Origin: an uncultured Acidobacteriota bacterium
GTDB lineage: Bacteria > Acidobacteriota > Blastocatellia > Pyrinomonadales > Pyrinomonadaceae
Length of the DNA: 64,000 bases
Assembly (NCBI GenBank): GCA_937859595.1
Contig: CALMAH010000018.1
Coordinates: 1-64,000 of the forward strand
Direction of reading: 5' to 3'
The notes below the pieces were generated by a model that searched no databases, was not told the DNA's origin, and was given only the letters and a program-made list of their open reading frames with translations. Each line of letters opens with the position of its first letter. Within the stretch, counting starts at the first letter, position 1. The position numbers and the translations under genes were made by a program. Of the stretch, positions 53,773-62,494 are shown piece after piece.

Positions 53773-54891
53773 ATGACCACAGTTAATATTTTGGTTACCG
53801 GCGGGGCCGGGTTTATTGGATCGCATCTTGTCGATGCTTTGGTTGAGCGCGGCCACCGGGTGCGGATTCTGGATTCACTTGTTGAACAGGTCCACGGCGG
53901 CAATGTGCCCGGGCATTTAAATAAGGATGCCGAGTTCATACATGCCGATGTGTGCGACCCTGGGGCTGTGGCAAGGGCCCTGGACGGCATCGAAGTTGTC
54001 TATCATCAGGCGGCCGAGGTTGGGGTCGGGCAGTCGATGTATGAGATCGTTCGGTATGTAAAAGCGAACGATCTGGGGACCGCTGTCTTGCTCGAGGAGA
54101 TGATAAAACGTCCCGGGCAATTCAAAAAGCTCATTGTCGCGTCGTCGATGTCGATATACGGCGAGGGTGCTTACCGTAATTCAGTTACAGGAGAAACGGT
54201 CTATCCACAGCTCCGTTCTGACGATCAGCTTGCGGCACACGAATGGGAACTTCGCGAAGATGACACGCTGCTCGAACCGATACGCACGACCGAAGACAAA
54301 CCTCTTTTCCCAACGTCCGTCTATGCGGTCTCAAAACAGGATCAGGAACAATATTGCCTCGCCGTGGGCCGTGCTTATAGAATACCTACGGTTGCGTTTC
54401 GATATTTTAACGTCTACGGCACCCGACAGGCTCTTTCAAACCCTTACACCGGCGTCTGTGCGATCTTCTCCTCGCGGTTACTGAATGATCAGGCGCCGAT
54501 GATATTTGAGGACGGACTGCAATCACGGGACTTCGTTCATGTATCAGACATCGTTCAAGCAAATCTGTTGGCGCTCGAGGCTGATGATGCCGATTACCAG
54601 GCCATTAACGTTGGCACCGGACGCGCGACATCCGTAAAAGAGATCGCTCAGCTTTTGGCAAAGGGGCTCGGTAAGAACATCCAGCCGGAGATCGTCGGAA
54701 AATTCCGCGAGGGCGACATCCGCCACTGTGTTGCAGACATTAGCAAGGCAGGAAGCCTTCTAGGTTATGAACCGAAAGTGAGACTTGAAGGCGGACTGGA
54801 TGAATTGTTGGGATGGGTATCGCGGCAACAGGCTGACGACCACGTTGCTGCCGCAACCGAAGAGCTGGCCATCAGGAGTCTGGTGAAATAG
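53773..54891 (+). CDS. NAD-dependent sugar epimerase/dehydratase, SDR family
   Basis: Extended short-chain dehydrogenase of 372 residues acting on a nucleotide sugar. GGAGFIGSHLVDALVERGH is the NAD loop; catalytic SSMSIYGEG, YAVSKQDQEQYC (Tyr-X3-Lys) and FRYFNVYGTRQ follow, with VQANLLALE and NVGTGRATSVKEIA in the C-terminal domain. The overall arrangement resembles dTDP-L-rhamnose 4-epimerase-like enzymes, but UDP-sugar epimerases cannot be excluded. Provides a donor for the polymer. Starts after a 34-base gap. Confidence 0.85.
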   Translation: MTTVNILVTGGAGFIGSHLVDALVERGHRVRILDSLVEQVHGGNVPGHLNKDAEFIHADVCDPGAVARALDGIEVVYHQAAEVGVGQSMYEIVRYVKANDLGTAVLLEEMIKRPGQFKKLIVASSMSIYGEGAYRNSVTGETVYPQLRSDDQLAAHEWELREDDTLLEPIRTTEDKPLFPTSVYAVSKQDQEQYCLAVGRAYRIPTVAFRYFNVYGTRQALSNPYTGVCAIFSSRLLNDQAPMIFEDGLQSRDFVHVSDIVQANLLALEADDADYQAINVGTGRATSVKEIAQLLAKGLGKNIQPEIVGKFREGDIRHCVADISKAGSLLGYEPKVRLEGGLDELLGWVSRQQADDHVAAATEELAIRSLVK

Positions 54892-54931
54892 ACAAAGTTA
54901 ACTTTGGTATCCGCGTTTAGGAACAGATCCA

Positions 54932-56293
54932 ATGATCGAATTTGGAAAGATCATATTTTTAGTTTCCTTTTTCGGTTGTATCATTCAGAGCCTTATCCTG
55001 TTTGGAGATAATGCCGATGAAATGTTGGCAATTCCTCTCATGCTCATTCTGGGTGGAGCAGGGGCTTTTTTCCTAAGTAGGAACTCCGATGATGAAGATT
55101 CTGGTTTTCAGATAAACATCTTCCTTTGGGCATACTCGTTAAGGCTCTGGATGGGAATGGCACTTTACGGATGGGAGCTCAGTGAAATTTTTGGGGATGA
55201 GGATTCTTCAGGGTACGTGTATGGCTGGCGCATGGCCAGTAACTGGTACGAGAACGGCTTCGACGGGTTTATTTCAGATCTGGTTTTCGTGCTTTTTGAT
55301 CAACAGAATGTTGGTCAAGCACTTATTTGGGCTATCCCGACATTTTTTGCCGGCGGCGAAAGTCGGATGATCGTTTCGGTTGTTAACAGCTTGGCGGGAG
55401 CAATGCTGGTAATAGTGGTTTTTCGAATGACTCGCCGAGTATTTGATTCGCAGACCGCCCGCATATCTGCCGTACTTGTAACTTTTTGGCCATCGAACAT
55501 TCTGCTTTCCGCAACCACTGCGAAGGAGATGCTTGTCATATTCTTTGAGTGGATGGTTCTCTATCTCCTGATCCGAACCCCTCGCGGTCTTTCAGTAAGG
55601 GACGGCCTTTTGGCGATTCCTTTTTTTATTTCTGTCTTTATAACGCGGTTTTACGCAATTTATATGCTTGCAGCCGCAGCATTATTCCGTTTTCTTGTTG
55701 CAAGCCGGAGAAATATTATGCGGAATATGGTGTTCGGCTCCGCTATAGTTTTGTCAGTTCTCATTTTTCTTAATGCCGGAGGAATGATGAATCGGGACTT
55801 CGAACGGTTGGAAAGGCTTCAAGGTCAGGTTGGTACTTGGCGCGAGGGAATGGCTCGTACAACCGGCTCCGGTGTGGAGATATATAGCGAAGCCGAATCG
55901 ACAACTGTGGCAATCCCCATTGCAACAGTTTATTTTTTTCTTGCACCCTTCCCATGGGAGGTTTTCAGCGGTACCGCACGGAATGCGTTTGGGGCGATCG
56001 AAAATATCTTTATCATTGTTATCCTGATAATTGGTTTTCCGGCGATAAAGATCGTGTTCAAGGATCGATTTGTGGAGATGGCGCCGGTCTTTGTCTTTTG
56101 CGCCCTGTACGCGGGAATGCATATTTGGGGCCTTTCAAATATCGGACTTGCCTGGCGCCACAAACAGACGATCATGCCGTTGCTCTTTATTTTGGTCGCG
56201 GTGGGTATAACGCAGCGAAGGGCTGGCCTGGATCTGCTTGCCGGGCGTCTTCGCAAAGGTCGGACAGACCATAAGTTCATTCCTGTTAAATGA
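54932..56293 (+). CDS. Polytopic membrane protein, glycan polymerase or GT39-like
   Basis: Not assigned with certainty. A 453-residue protein with about ten to twelve membrane helices, a short loop carrying WELSEIFGDEDSSGYVYGWRM (an acidic, possibly catalytic, periplasmic loop) and FRMTRRVFDSQTARISAVLVTFWP in the middle. The Asp/Glu pair near the first large loop and the helix pattern resemble dolichyl-phosphate-mannose-type GT39/ArnT-like transferases; a Wzy-type polymerase is the alternative, and the locus lacks another candidate. AGGAA precedes ATG 54932. Confidence 0.65.
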   Translation: MIEFGKIIFLVSFFGCIIQSLILFGDNADEMLAIPLMLILGGAGAFFLSRNSDDEDSGFQINIFLWAYSLRLWMGMALYGWELSEIFGDEDSSGYVYGWRMASNWYENGFDGFISDLVFVLFDQQNVGQALIWAIPTFFAGGESRMIVSVVNSLAGAMLVIVVFRMTRRVFDSQTARISAVLVTFWPSNILLSATTAKEMLVIFFEWMVLYLLIRTPRGLSVRDGLLAIPFFISVFITRFYAIYMLAAAALFRFLVASRRNIMRNMVFGSAIVLSVLIFLNAGGMMNRDFERLERLQGQVGTWREGMARTTGSGVEIYSEAESTTVAIPIATVYFFLAPFPWEVFSGTARNAFGAIENIFIIVILIIGFPAIKIVFKDRFVEMAPVFVFCALYAGMHIWGLSNIGLAWRHKQTIMPLLFILVAVGITQRRAGLDLLAGRLRKGRTDHKFIPVK

Positions 56294-56300
56294 AAGTCAA

Positions 56301-58184
56301 ATGTGCGGGATCGTTGGCATCGTAAAAAACTCAGAGGGGCACATAGACCCTGATCTTGTCGAACGGATGAACAGCGCAATAGTTCACCGAGGGCCGGACG
56401 ATGAGGGTTTCTATTTGAACAGGAACGTCGGCCTTGGGATGCGCAGGCTCTCGATAATAGATGTTGCTACTGGCAGACAACCGATCCATAGCGAGGACAA
56501 GAGCAAGTGGATCGTATTCAATGGCGAGATCTATAATTATCAGGAACTTAGAGCCGATCTGGAAAAACGGGGCGATAAGTTCTACACAAGCTCGGACACC
56601 GAGGTAGTTGTCCGTTTATTCGACCGCTACGGACCGGATTGCTTACAGCATTTACGCGGGATGTTCGCGTTTGCGATCTGGGACGAACGCAACGATGAGT
56701 TGTTCATCGCGCGGGACCGTGTCGGGAAAAAGCCTTTGTTGTACTCGCACAGGCCAAATGGTGATCTTATCTTCGGTTCTGAATTCAAGGCTCTACTTGA
56801 ACACCCATCGATCTCGCGCGAAGTAGATGAGGTCGCCATCGACGCATATCTCTCCTACATGTGCGTGCCCGCGCCGCTCACCGCATTCAAACAGATCAGA
56901 AAACTAGAGCCGGGTCATTGGTTGAAGTGGAAGAACGGACGGATAGAGACCCAAAGATATTGGCTTCCCGATTTCTCAAAAAAGATCAAGATCTCCGAGA
57001 CCGAAGCTATCGAGGAAGCAACCCGATTGCTCCGCGAAGCTACTCGGCTACGTATGATCTCTGAGGTGCCGCTGGGAGCATTTCTTTCGGGCGGTGTCGA
57101 TTCGTCAACGGTCGTTGCTCTGATGGCAGAGGAAAGCAGCACACCGGTCAAGACCTTTTCTATCGGATTCGAAGAGCAGGATTTCAGCGAACTGAAGTAT
57201 GCGCGTCTTGTGGCAGAACATGTGGGTGCCGAACACCATGAGTTCATTGTCCGGCCTGATGCACTTGAGGTACTGCCTACGTTGGTCGAACACTACGGCG
57301 AACCTTACGCAGATTCTTCGGCAATACCGACCTACTATGTTGCGAAGGAGACTCGAAAACACGTGACCGTCGCTCTCAACGGAGACGGCGGCGACGAAAG
57401 CTTCGCCGGCTATGAGCGTTACGCGGCGATGCTTGCGGCCGAAGCTTATCGCCGATTGCCGAGGCTTGTCAAAAAACCTTTTGTCGAGTGGCCCGTCTCG
57501 ATGATCCCTTCGTCTGAAATAGACCGTTCTTATATCCGGTCCGTCAAGCGCTTTCTCCAGGCGGCTCATCTTGAGAAACATGACCGGTATTCTCGGTGGG
57601 TATCTGTGTTCCATGGAGAAGAAAAACAGCGGCTGCTGACAAAGGAGTTTTCATCACGGGTCATTTCTGCGAACGCGGCTGGTTTTCTTGAGTACTGGTT
57701 CGACCGGGCGAATGGATCCGGGCTTCTCGATGCGGCACTGCTTGTAGACCAAATGACCTATCTTCCAAACGATCTGCTTGTTAAGGTAGATATTGCTTCA
57801 ATGGCAAATTCACTCGAGGCCCGGTCACCGTTTCTTGACCACAATGTGATAGAATTTGCGGCCAGTCTTCCTGAAGAACTCAAACTGCGCAGACTCAAGC
57901 CCAAATCGCTTCTCAAAAAACTCGCCGCCGGTTTAGTGCCTCGCGAAGTGGTCTATCGCAGGAAGATGGGTTTTGGTGTTCCTATTTCGGACTGGTTCCG
58001 TGAGGAGTTGAGCGATTATATTAGGGAACTGTTACTTTCGAAGCGGGTCTTGGAGCGCGGAATGATCCGCGGCGAGGCCTTGAAAGGTTACGTTGATGAG
58101 CATATTGCGGGTCAGCGAGACCACGGTTTCCGACTCTGGACGCTACTTATGCTCGAACTTTGGTTCAGACGATTCATAGACTAA
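56301..58184 (+). CDS. asnB: Glutamine-hydrolysing asparagine synthase-type amidotransferase
   Basis: A 627-residue class II amidotransferase: MCGIVGIV with Cys2 as nucleophile (initiator Met removed), FNGEIYNYQELR, and the synthase domain with the PP-loop FLSGGVDSSTVVAL and the NGDGGDESFAGYERY segment. In exopolysaccharide loci such AsnB paralogues are thought to amidate sugar acids or peptide modifications; a housekeeping asparagine role is the alternative. Start at ATG 56301 is fixed by Cys2. Its stop lies two bases before the next start (GTG). Confidence 0.92.
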   Translation: MCGIVGIVKNSEGHIDPDLVERMNSAIVHRGPDDEGFYLNRNVGLGMRRLSIIDVATGRQPIHSEDKSKWIVFNGEIYNYQELRADLEKRGDKFYTSSDTEVVVRLFDRYGPDCLQHLRGMFAFAIWDERNDELFIARDRVGKKPLLYSHRPNGDLIFGSEFKALLEHPSISREVDEVAIDAYLSYMCVPAPLTAFKQIRKLEPGHWLKWKNGRIETQRYWLPDFSKKIKISETEAIEEATRLLREATRLRMISEVPLGAFLSGGVDSSTVVALMAEESSTPVKTFSIGFEEQDFSELKYARLVAEHVGAEHHEFIVRPDALEVLPTLVEHYGEPYADSSAIPTYYVAKETRKHVTVALNGDGGDESFAGYERYAAMLAAEAYRRLPRLVKKPFVEWPVSMIPSSEIDRSYIRSVKRFLQAAHLEKHDRYSRWVSVFHGEEKQRLLTKEFSSRVISANAAGFLEYWFDRANGSGLLDAALLVDQMTYLPNDLLVKVDIASMANSLEARSPFLDHNVIEFAASLPEELKLRRLKPKSLLKKLAAGLVPREVVYRRKMGFGVPISDWFREELSDYIRELLLSKRVLERGMIRGEALKGYVDEHIAGQRDHGFRLWTLLMLELWFRRFID

Positions 58185-58186
58185 AA

Positions 58187-59014
58187 GTGAAAGAAAATAC
58201 CGATCCAGATGTGGTCGCCGACTTCGGCGAAGAATGGAGCAGATTTGACCAGTCTGCGCTGAATCCAGACGAACTGTATGAGATGTTCAATAATTATTTT
58301 GATATCTTCCCCTGGGACGCAATAACCACAGACGCAGTCGGTTTTGATCTTGATTGCGGAAGCGGACGCTGGGCTAAAGTGGTTGCTCCCCGAGTTGGCA
58401 AATTGCATTTAATCGACCCGAGCAATGCGATCGATGTAGCGAGGCGAAATCTAGAAGGGAACAGCAATTGTGTTTTTTATCGTGCTGGGATCGGGATGAT
58501 TCCCCTACCTGAAGAAAGTTGCGATTTCGGTTACAGCCTTGGAGTCCTGCATCATGTGCCGGACACACCCAAGGGTCTCCGCGAATGCGTAAAGAGGCTG
58601 AAGCTCGGATCTCCCTTCCTTCTTTATCTTTACTGTAGATTTGATAATAAGCCCGGTTGGTTTCGGTTGATCTGGAAGATCACTGATCTCTTTCGGCGTC
58701 TGATCAGTCGGTTGCCCAATTGGGCGAAATATCCTATCAACGAGATCATTGCAGTAACAGTATATCTACCATTGGCTCGTTCCGCATGGATCATTGAGAA
58801 GGTCGGCTTTTACGTTTCAAACCTTCCTCTTTCCCAATATAGAGCACCTAGCTACTACACTATGCGGACCGATGCTTTGGATCGATTTGGGACTAGGCTT
58901 GAAAAACGTTTTACGAAGCAAGAGATCGAAGAAATGATGCTCAATGCGGGGCTCGAGAAAATAAAGTTCAGTACCAGGTCGTTTTGGACTGCTGTAGGCT
59001 TTCGAAAATCTTGA
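58187..59014 (+). CDS. Class I SAM-dependent methyltransferase
   Basis: A 275-residue enzyme. GFDLDCGSGRWAKVVAPRVGKLHLIDPS is motif I in a degenerate form (DLDCGSGRW), followed by MIPLPEESCDFGYSLGVLHHVPDTPKGLRE. GTG 58187, two bases after the AsnB stop, is used; an in-frame TTG at 58160 is inside asnB. The C-terminal 100 residues contain two hydrophobic stretches (about 150-205), so it may sit at the membrane. Sugar or lipid methylation is likely. Confidence 0.8.
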   Translation: MKENTDPDVVADFGEEWSRFDQSALNPDELYEMFNNYFDIFPWDAITTDAVGFDLDCGSGRWAKVVAPRVGKLHLIDPSNAIDVARRNLEGNSNCVFYRAGIGMIPLPEESCDFGYSLGVLHHVPDTPKGLRECVKRLKLGSPFLLYLYCRFDNKPGWFRLIWKITDLFRRLISRLPNWAKYPINEIIAVTVYLPLARSAWIIEKVGFYVSNLPLSQYRAPSYYTMRTDALDRFGTRLEKRFTKQEIEEMMLNAGLEKIKFSTRSFWTAVGFRKS

Positions 59015-59202
59015 TCTCGATAGTAGGAGCAACCAACAGTCGAATATTATCCTAATTCAGAACTTGGTTTTCTGACCCGAGACCCGTTCACATAATATCA
59101 GCTTTGACGGATATTTTTTATAATTTTCCATGTGCAATTCGCCAAAGTTCTCGGCGGGTCTACACGACATCATACTTAACGAAACATCGTCCTGTACAGC
59201 TG

Positions 59203-59230
59203 TTGGCTTCAAGACATAGTTTGCTAAAAT
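59203..59230 (+). promoter_or_regulatory. Putative promoter before the deacetylase gene
   Basis: TTGGCT (59203-59208), 16-base spacer, TAAAAT (59225-59230), about 130 bases ahead of ATG 59362. The 347-base gap 59015-59361 is AT-rich and shows no gene; a second transcription start for the right part of the locus is plausible. Confidence 0.5.
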
Positions 59231-59361
59231 GATACTTTACTCTTGGCAACTGAAAACGGCACCCCTGTCCGATTGTGTTGGTCTTTGCTGAGTTGTTCCA
59301 CTTGGAAATTGTGGCCGCCTCGATTAGTTCGGCTGCCATCCAAGGTTACTAGAAAGAAGAA

Positions 59362-60198
59362 ATGGCGAGCGTCCAGATCACAAATGCATTAACAATAGAT
59401 TTTGAGGACTGGTATCAGGGCCTGGAGATCCCGTACAACGAATGGGGCAAATTCGAGGATCGTATAGAACGTGCCGGCGATCGTTTGCTCGCGATCTTAG
59501 ATGATAACGACACAAAGGCAACATTCTTCATACTCGGCTACGTTGCGGAGAAACATCCCGCGATCGTTAATCGAATACTCGAAGCAGGTCACGAGATCGG
59601 AACTCATGGGTTTTCACATACGTTGATCTACAAGCAGGACCCTTCGCTGTTTCAACAAGAATTGACGCGTGCGGTCCGGTTTCTCGAGGATCTGACAGGA
59701 AGGAAAGTGCTTGGCCACCGAGCTCCCTTCTTTTCGATTACGAAAGATTCCCTTTGGGCTCTGGACATCTTGGGTGAGTTGGGGATTAAGTACGATTCGA
59801 GTATTTTCCCGATATTGAATTACCGCTATGGTATTGCCGACGCTCCTCGGTTTCCATACACGATAAAGCGGGGCAAATACGAATTTGTCGAGTTCCCGAT
59901 CTCGACGCTAAAGCTGGCCGGACTAACATTACCGATATCGGGCGGAGCGTATTTTCGGATTTATCCGTACCAATTGACGAAACAAGCGATCAAATCCGTA
60001 AATCGCCAGGGCCAGCCTGTGACGTTTTACCTCCACCCGTGGGAGATCGACCCTGATCATCCGCGGATTGATGTACCGAGGCGGATCGCATTGACGCATT
60101 ATTTCAATCTAGGCGCGACCGAAAGGCGATTAAGAAGACTACTACGTGATTTTGAAATGGCTCCGATGAAAACGGTTCTTAGCATTGATGAAGTCTGA
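59362..60198 (+). CDS. NodB-type polysaccharide deacetylase, exosortase-locus type
   Basis: A 278-residue carbohydrate esterase family 4 protein. The NodB motifs are TIDFEDWY (metal Asp), HEIGTHGFSHT (the His-X3-His metal pair) and GHRAPFF; a C-terminal extension with FYLHPWEIDPDHPR and LTHYFNLGATERRLRRLL matches the DUF3473-containing deacetylases found beside exosortase A genes. No signal peptide, so the action is probably on cytosol-facing lipid-linked intermediates. GAAAGAAGAA precedes ATG 59362. Confidence 0.88.
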   Translation: MASVQITNALTIDFEDWYQGLEIPYNEWGKFEDRIERAGDRLLAILDDNDTKATFFILGYVAEKHPAIVNRILEAGHEIGTHGFSHTLIYKQDPSLFQQELTRAVRFLEDLTGRKVLGHRAPFFSITKDSLWALDILGELGIKYDSSIFPILNYRYGIADAPRFPYTIKRGKYEFVEFPISTLKLAGLTLPISGGAYFRIYPYQLTKQAIKSVNRQGQPVTFYLHPWEIDPDHPRIDVPRRIALTHYFNLGATERRLRRLLRDFEMAPMKTVLSIDEV

Positions 60199-60316
60199 CC
60201 GATACTCGAGTCAGAAAAGCGAATTCCGTTTGACTCGCAAGTGTTAGTTCTGACTTGTTGCAGAATAAGCTGAAAGCGAAAACTAAGAAGGTGATGAGCA
60301 GGCCGCACATTTATTT

Positions 60317-60988
60317 ATGACAAACAACTCGACACAGACAGTAGGCGAAAAGGTTCGCGCGCATTTTCACGAGGATGCGGAGCGTTTTGATGCGATCTAT
60401 GACGAGAAGAAAAGCTTCTTTTCCAGATTCATCGACAATTATTGGCGCGGCATAGTTCAGCGGCGGCTCGAGTTGAATGTCGAACACCTAATGCCGCTCG
60501 CTGGAAAAAAGGTGCTTGACGTAGGCTGTGGTTCGGGGCGATTTTGCATCGCATTTGCACAAAACGGAGCCGAACGTGTCGTTGGGATCGATTTCGCCCG
60601 AGCGATGGTCGAGCTTGCCGAAAAGTTGGCGAAAGAGGCTGGTATTGATGACAGATGCGAATTTATCGTCGGCAGTTTTCCCGAGGCCCTTGATGAATCC
60701 GACCGTCCGTTTGATGCTTGCACGGCAAATGGTTTTTTTGATTACATCGAGCATCCGGTGCCAATCATTACGGCGATGCGTGAATTGACAAAAGGCCAAT
60801 TAATAATGAGCTTTCCCAAGGCCCGTGAGTGGCGCGTGCCTGTAAGGCGATTCAGATTTTGGCTAAAGGGGACGCCACTCTTTCTTTACCGCGAAGTCCA
60901 AGTGCGTGGAATTCTGAAGGAATCCGGTGTGACGGATTACAATTTGATCCATCTTGACCGCGATTATCTTGTCGTTGCAGATGTTTGA
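60317..60988 (+). CDS. Class I SAM-dependent methyltransferase
   Basis: A 223-residue enzyme with KVLDVGCGSGRFCIAFAQNGAERVVGIDFA (motif I DVGCGSGRF), SFPEALDESDRPFDACTANGFFDYIEHP and the C-terminal LTKGQLIMSFPK. The fifth methyltransferase of the locus. Follows the deacetylase gene after 118 bases and precedes a GT4 gene after 38 bases. Confidence 0.83.
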   Translation: MTNNSTQTVGEKVRAHFHEDAERFDAIYDEKKSFFSRFIDNYWRGIVQRRLELNVEHLMPLAGKKVLDVGCGSGRFCIAFAQNGAERVVGIDFARAMVELAEKLAKEAGIDDRCEFIVGSFPEALDESDRPFDACTANGFFDYIEHPVPIITAMRELTKGQLIMSFPKAREWRVPVRRFRFWLKGTPLFLYREVQVRGILKESGVTDYNLIHLDRDYLVVADV

Positions 60989-61026
60989 CTATATAGATTC
61001 CTTTGTCCTCTCGACAAATTCTACCC

Positions 61027-62277
61027 ATGGCGCCCCAGCAAGTCGATACGACTAGATCAAATGACGATCCGATACGTGTGTTACATATAATCACGCGGAT
61101 GATTGTCGGCGGTGCACAGGAGAACACCCTACTTTCAGTTGTTGGGCTTGACGCAATGCCGGAGTATGAAGTGACGCTGGTCAGCGGCATCGACAAAGGC
61201 CGTGAAGGCGAAATGCTGACCCAAGCTCGCGATCAAGCTCACTTGATAGTGCTGCCGGAAATGGTTCGCAGCATAAACCCGATTACCGACTTGTTAGCAT
61301 TGTGGAAGCTATATAAGTTGATAAAGCTGGGACGTTATCATATCGTCCACACGCACTCTTCAAAGGCCGGCGTACTTGGCCGGGTTGCGTCTTGGCTTGC
61401 CGGAACTCCGATCATAGTGCATACGCTGCACAGCTTAGTCTTTCACGATTATCAGCCGTGGCTCGTTAACCGGGCATGGTGGCTTGCTAAGAAGTTATGC
61501 GCTTATTTAACTGACTACTTTATAAGTGTTTCCGACATAATATCGCAAAAGGCGATTGCTGCAGGGATTGCCGAGCCGGAACGGTTTCGCACCATCTACA
61601 GCGGCATGGAGCTTGACTGGTTCTTGAACACGGAGTATGACGCAAACGCCATTAAACGCGAGTTCGGTATCCCTCCGGCCTCGCCTGTTGTCGGCAAGAT
61701 CGCAAGGCTCTTCCCTCTGAAAGGCCACGACCAATTGATGGACGCCGCGCCCGAAATCGTTAAGCGCATTCCGAACGTCAGGTTCTTTTTGATTGGTGAT
61801 GGCCTGTTGCTCGAACATCTTCAGGAGCGAGCACAAAGCTGCGGCATTCTAGAGAATTTCATTTTTGCGGGCTTGATCGATCGGAACCGTATTCCCGAGA
61901 TGCTCTCCGCGATGGACGTTGTCGTTCATACAAGTTTGCGCGAAGGCCTCGCACGGGTTCTTCCGCAGGCACTGGCAATGGGCAAGCCTTGTGTTTCGTT
62001 TGACATAGACGGCGCGCCCGAGGTGGTCATTGAAGGCCATACGGGTTACCTTGTAAAGGCCTTCGATTTCGGCGGTCTCGCAGATCGCGTGGTCAAGCTT
62101 CTGGAAGATCCCGATCTAAGGAAACAGTTTGGCGAGAATGGCCGGAGACACGTTGATCCCGATTTCCGCGCCGAAAAAATGGTTGCGGATATTTCCGACG
62201 TCTATAGTATGTTGTTGTGTAGATACCATGAACGCATTAAAGCTTTTGACGCAAAGAGCTCTAACGTAAGAATCTGA
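61027..62277 (+). CDS. Glycosyltransferase, GT4
   Basis: A 416-residue GT-B protein. IRVLHIITRMIVGGAQENTLLSVVGL is the N-terminal acceptor domain start; VVHTHSSKAGVLGRVASW, GKIARLFPLKGHDQLMDAAPEIV and HTSLREGLARVLPQALAMGKPCVSFDIDGAPE complete the fold. In the EX7E site the second Glu appears as Gln (EGLARVLPQ), a variant known in some GT4 members. ATG 61027 is used; an in-frame TTG at 61003 lacks a ribosome site. Confidence 0.87.
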   Translation: MAPQQVDTTRSNDDPIRVLHIITRMIVGGAQENTLLSVVGLDAMPEYEVTLVSGIDKGREGEMLTQARDQAHLIVLPEMVRSINPITDLLALWKLYKLIKLGRYHIVHTHSSKAGVLGRVASWLAGTPIIVHTLHSLVFHDYQPWLVNRAWWLAKKLCAYLTDYFISVSDIISQKAIAAGIAEPERFRTIYSGMELDWFLNTEYDANAIKREFGIPPASPVVGKIARLFPLKGHDQLMDAAPEIVKRIPNVRFFLIGDGLLLEHLQERAQSCGILENFIFAGLIDRNRIPEMLSAMDVVVHTSLREGLARVLPQALAMGKPCVSFDIDGAPEVVIEGHTGYLVKAFDFGGLADRVVKLLEDPDLRKQFGENGRRHVDPDFRAEKMVADISDVYSMLLCRYHERIKAFDAKSSNVRI

Positions 62278-62306
62278 ATTATTTGATCAGATACAGCCAA
62301 ACGTAG

Positions 62307-62494
62307 CATAAACGGTTGTCTCTGATTATCTCTCGGGCTCTTTCAACGGCCTGGCATGATAGGCAAAAAATGAAAGATTACGGCATCGTTTTGCCGAAGC
62401 TGGCCACGAGTTCGTCTTACGCAATTATTCGATCGCCAGACTGGTTCGTGACATAAAAGAGCTATACGAGGAGATCCACGTAGCCCCCGGCTAG
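62307..62494 (+). pseudogene. Frameshifted C-terminal fragment of a GT4 glycosyltransferase
   Basis: Frame A reads LIISRALSTAWHDRQKMKDYG to about 62384; shifting to frame B at 62381 continues RHRFAEAGHEFVLRNYSIARLVRDIKELYEEI (shown here only in part) and ends at TAG 62492-62494. The joined text is a standard GT4 C-terminus, so a frameshift broke it. The TAG overlaps the next start (TAGTG). The start of this protein is missing. Confidence 0.7.
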
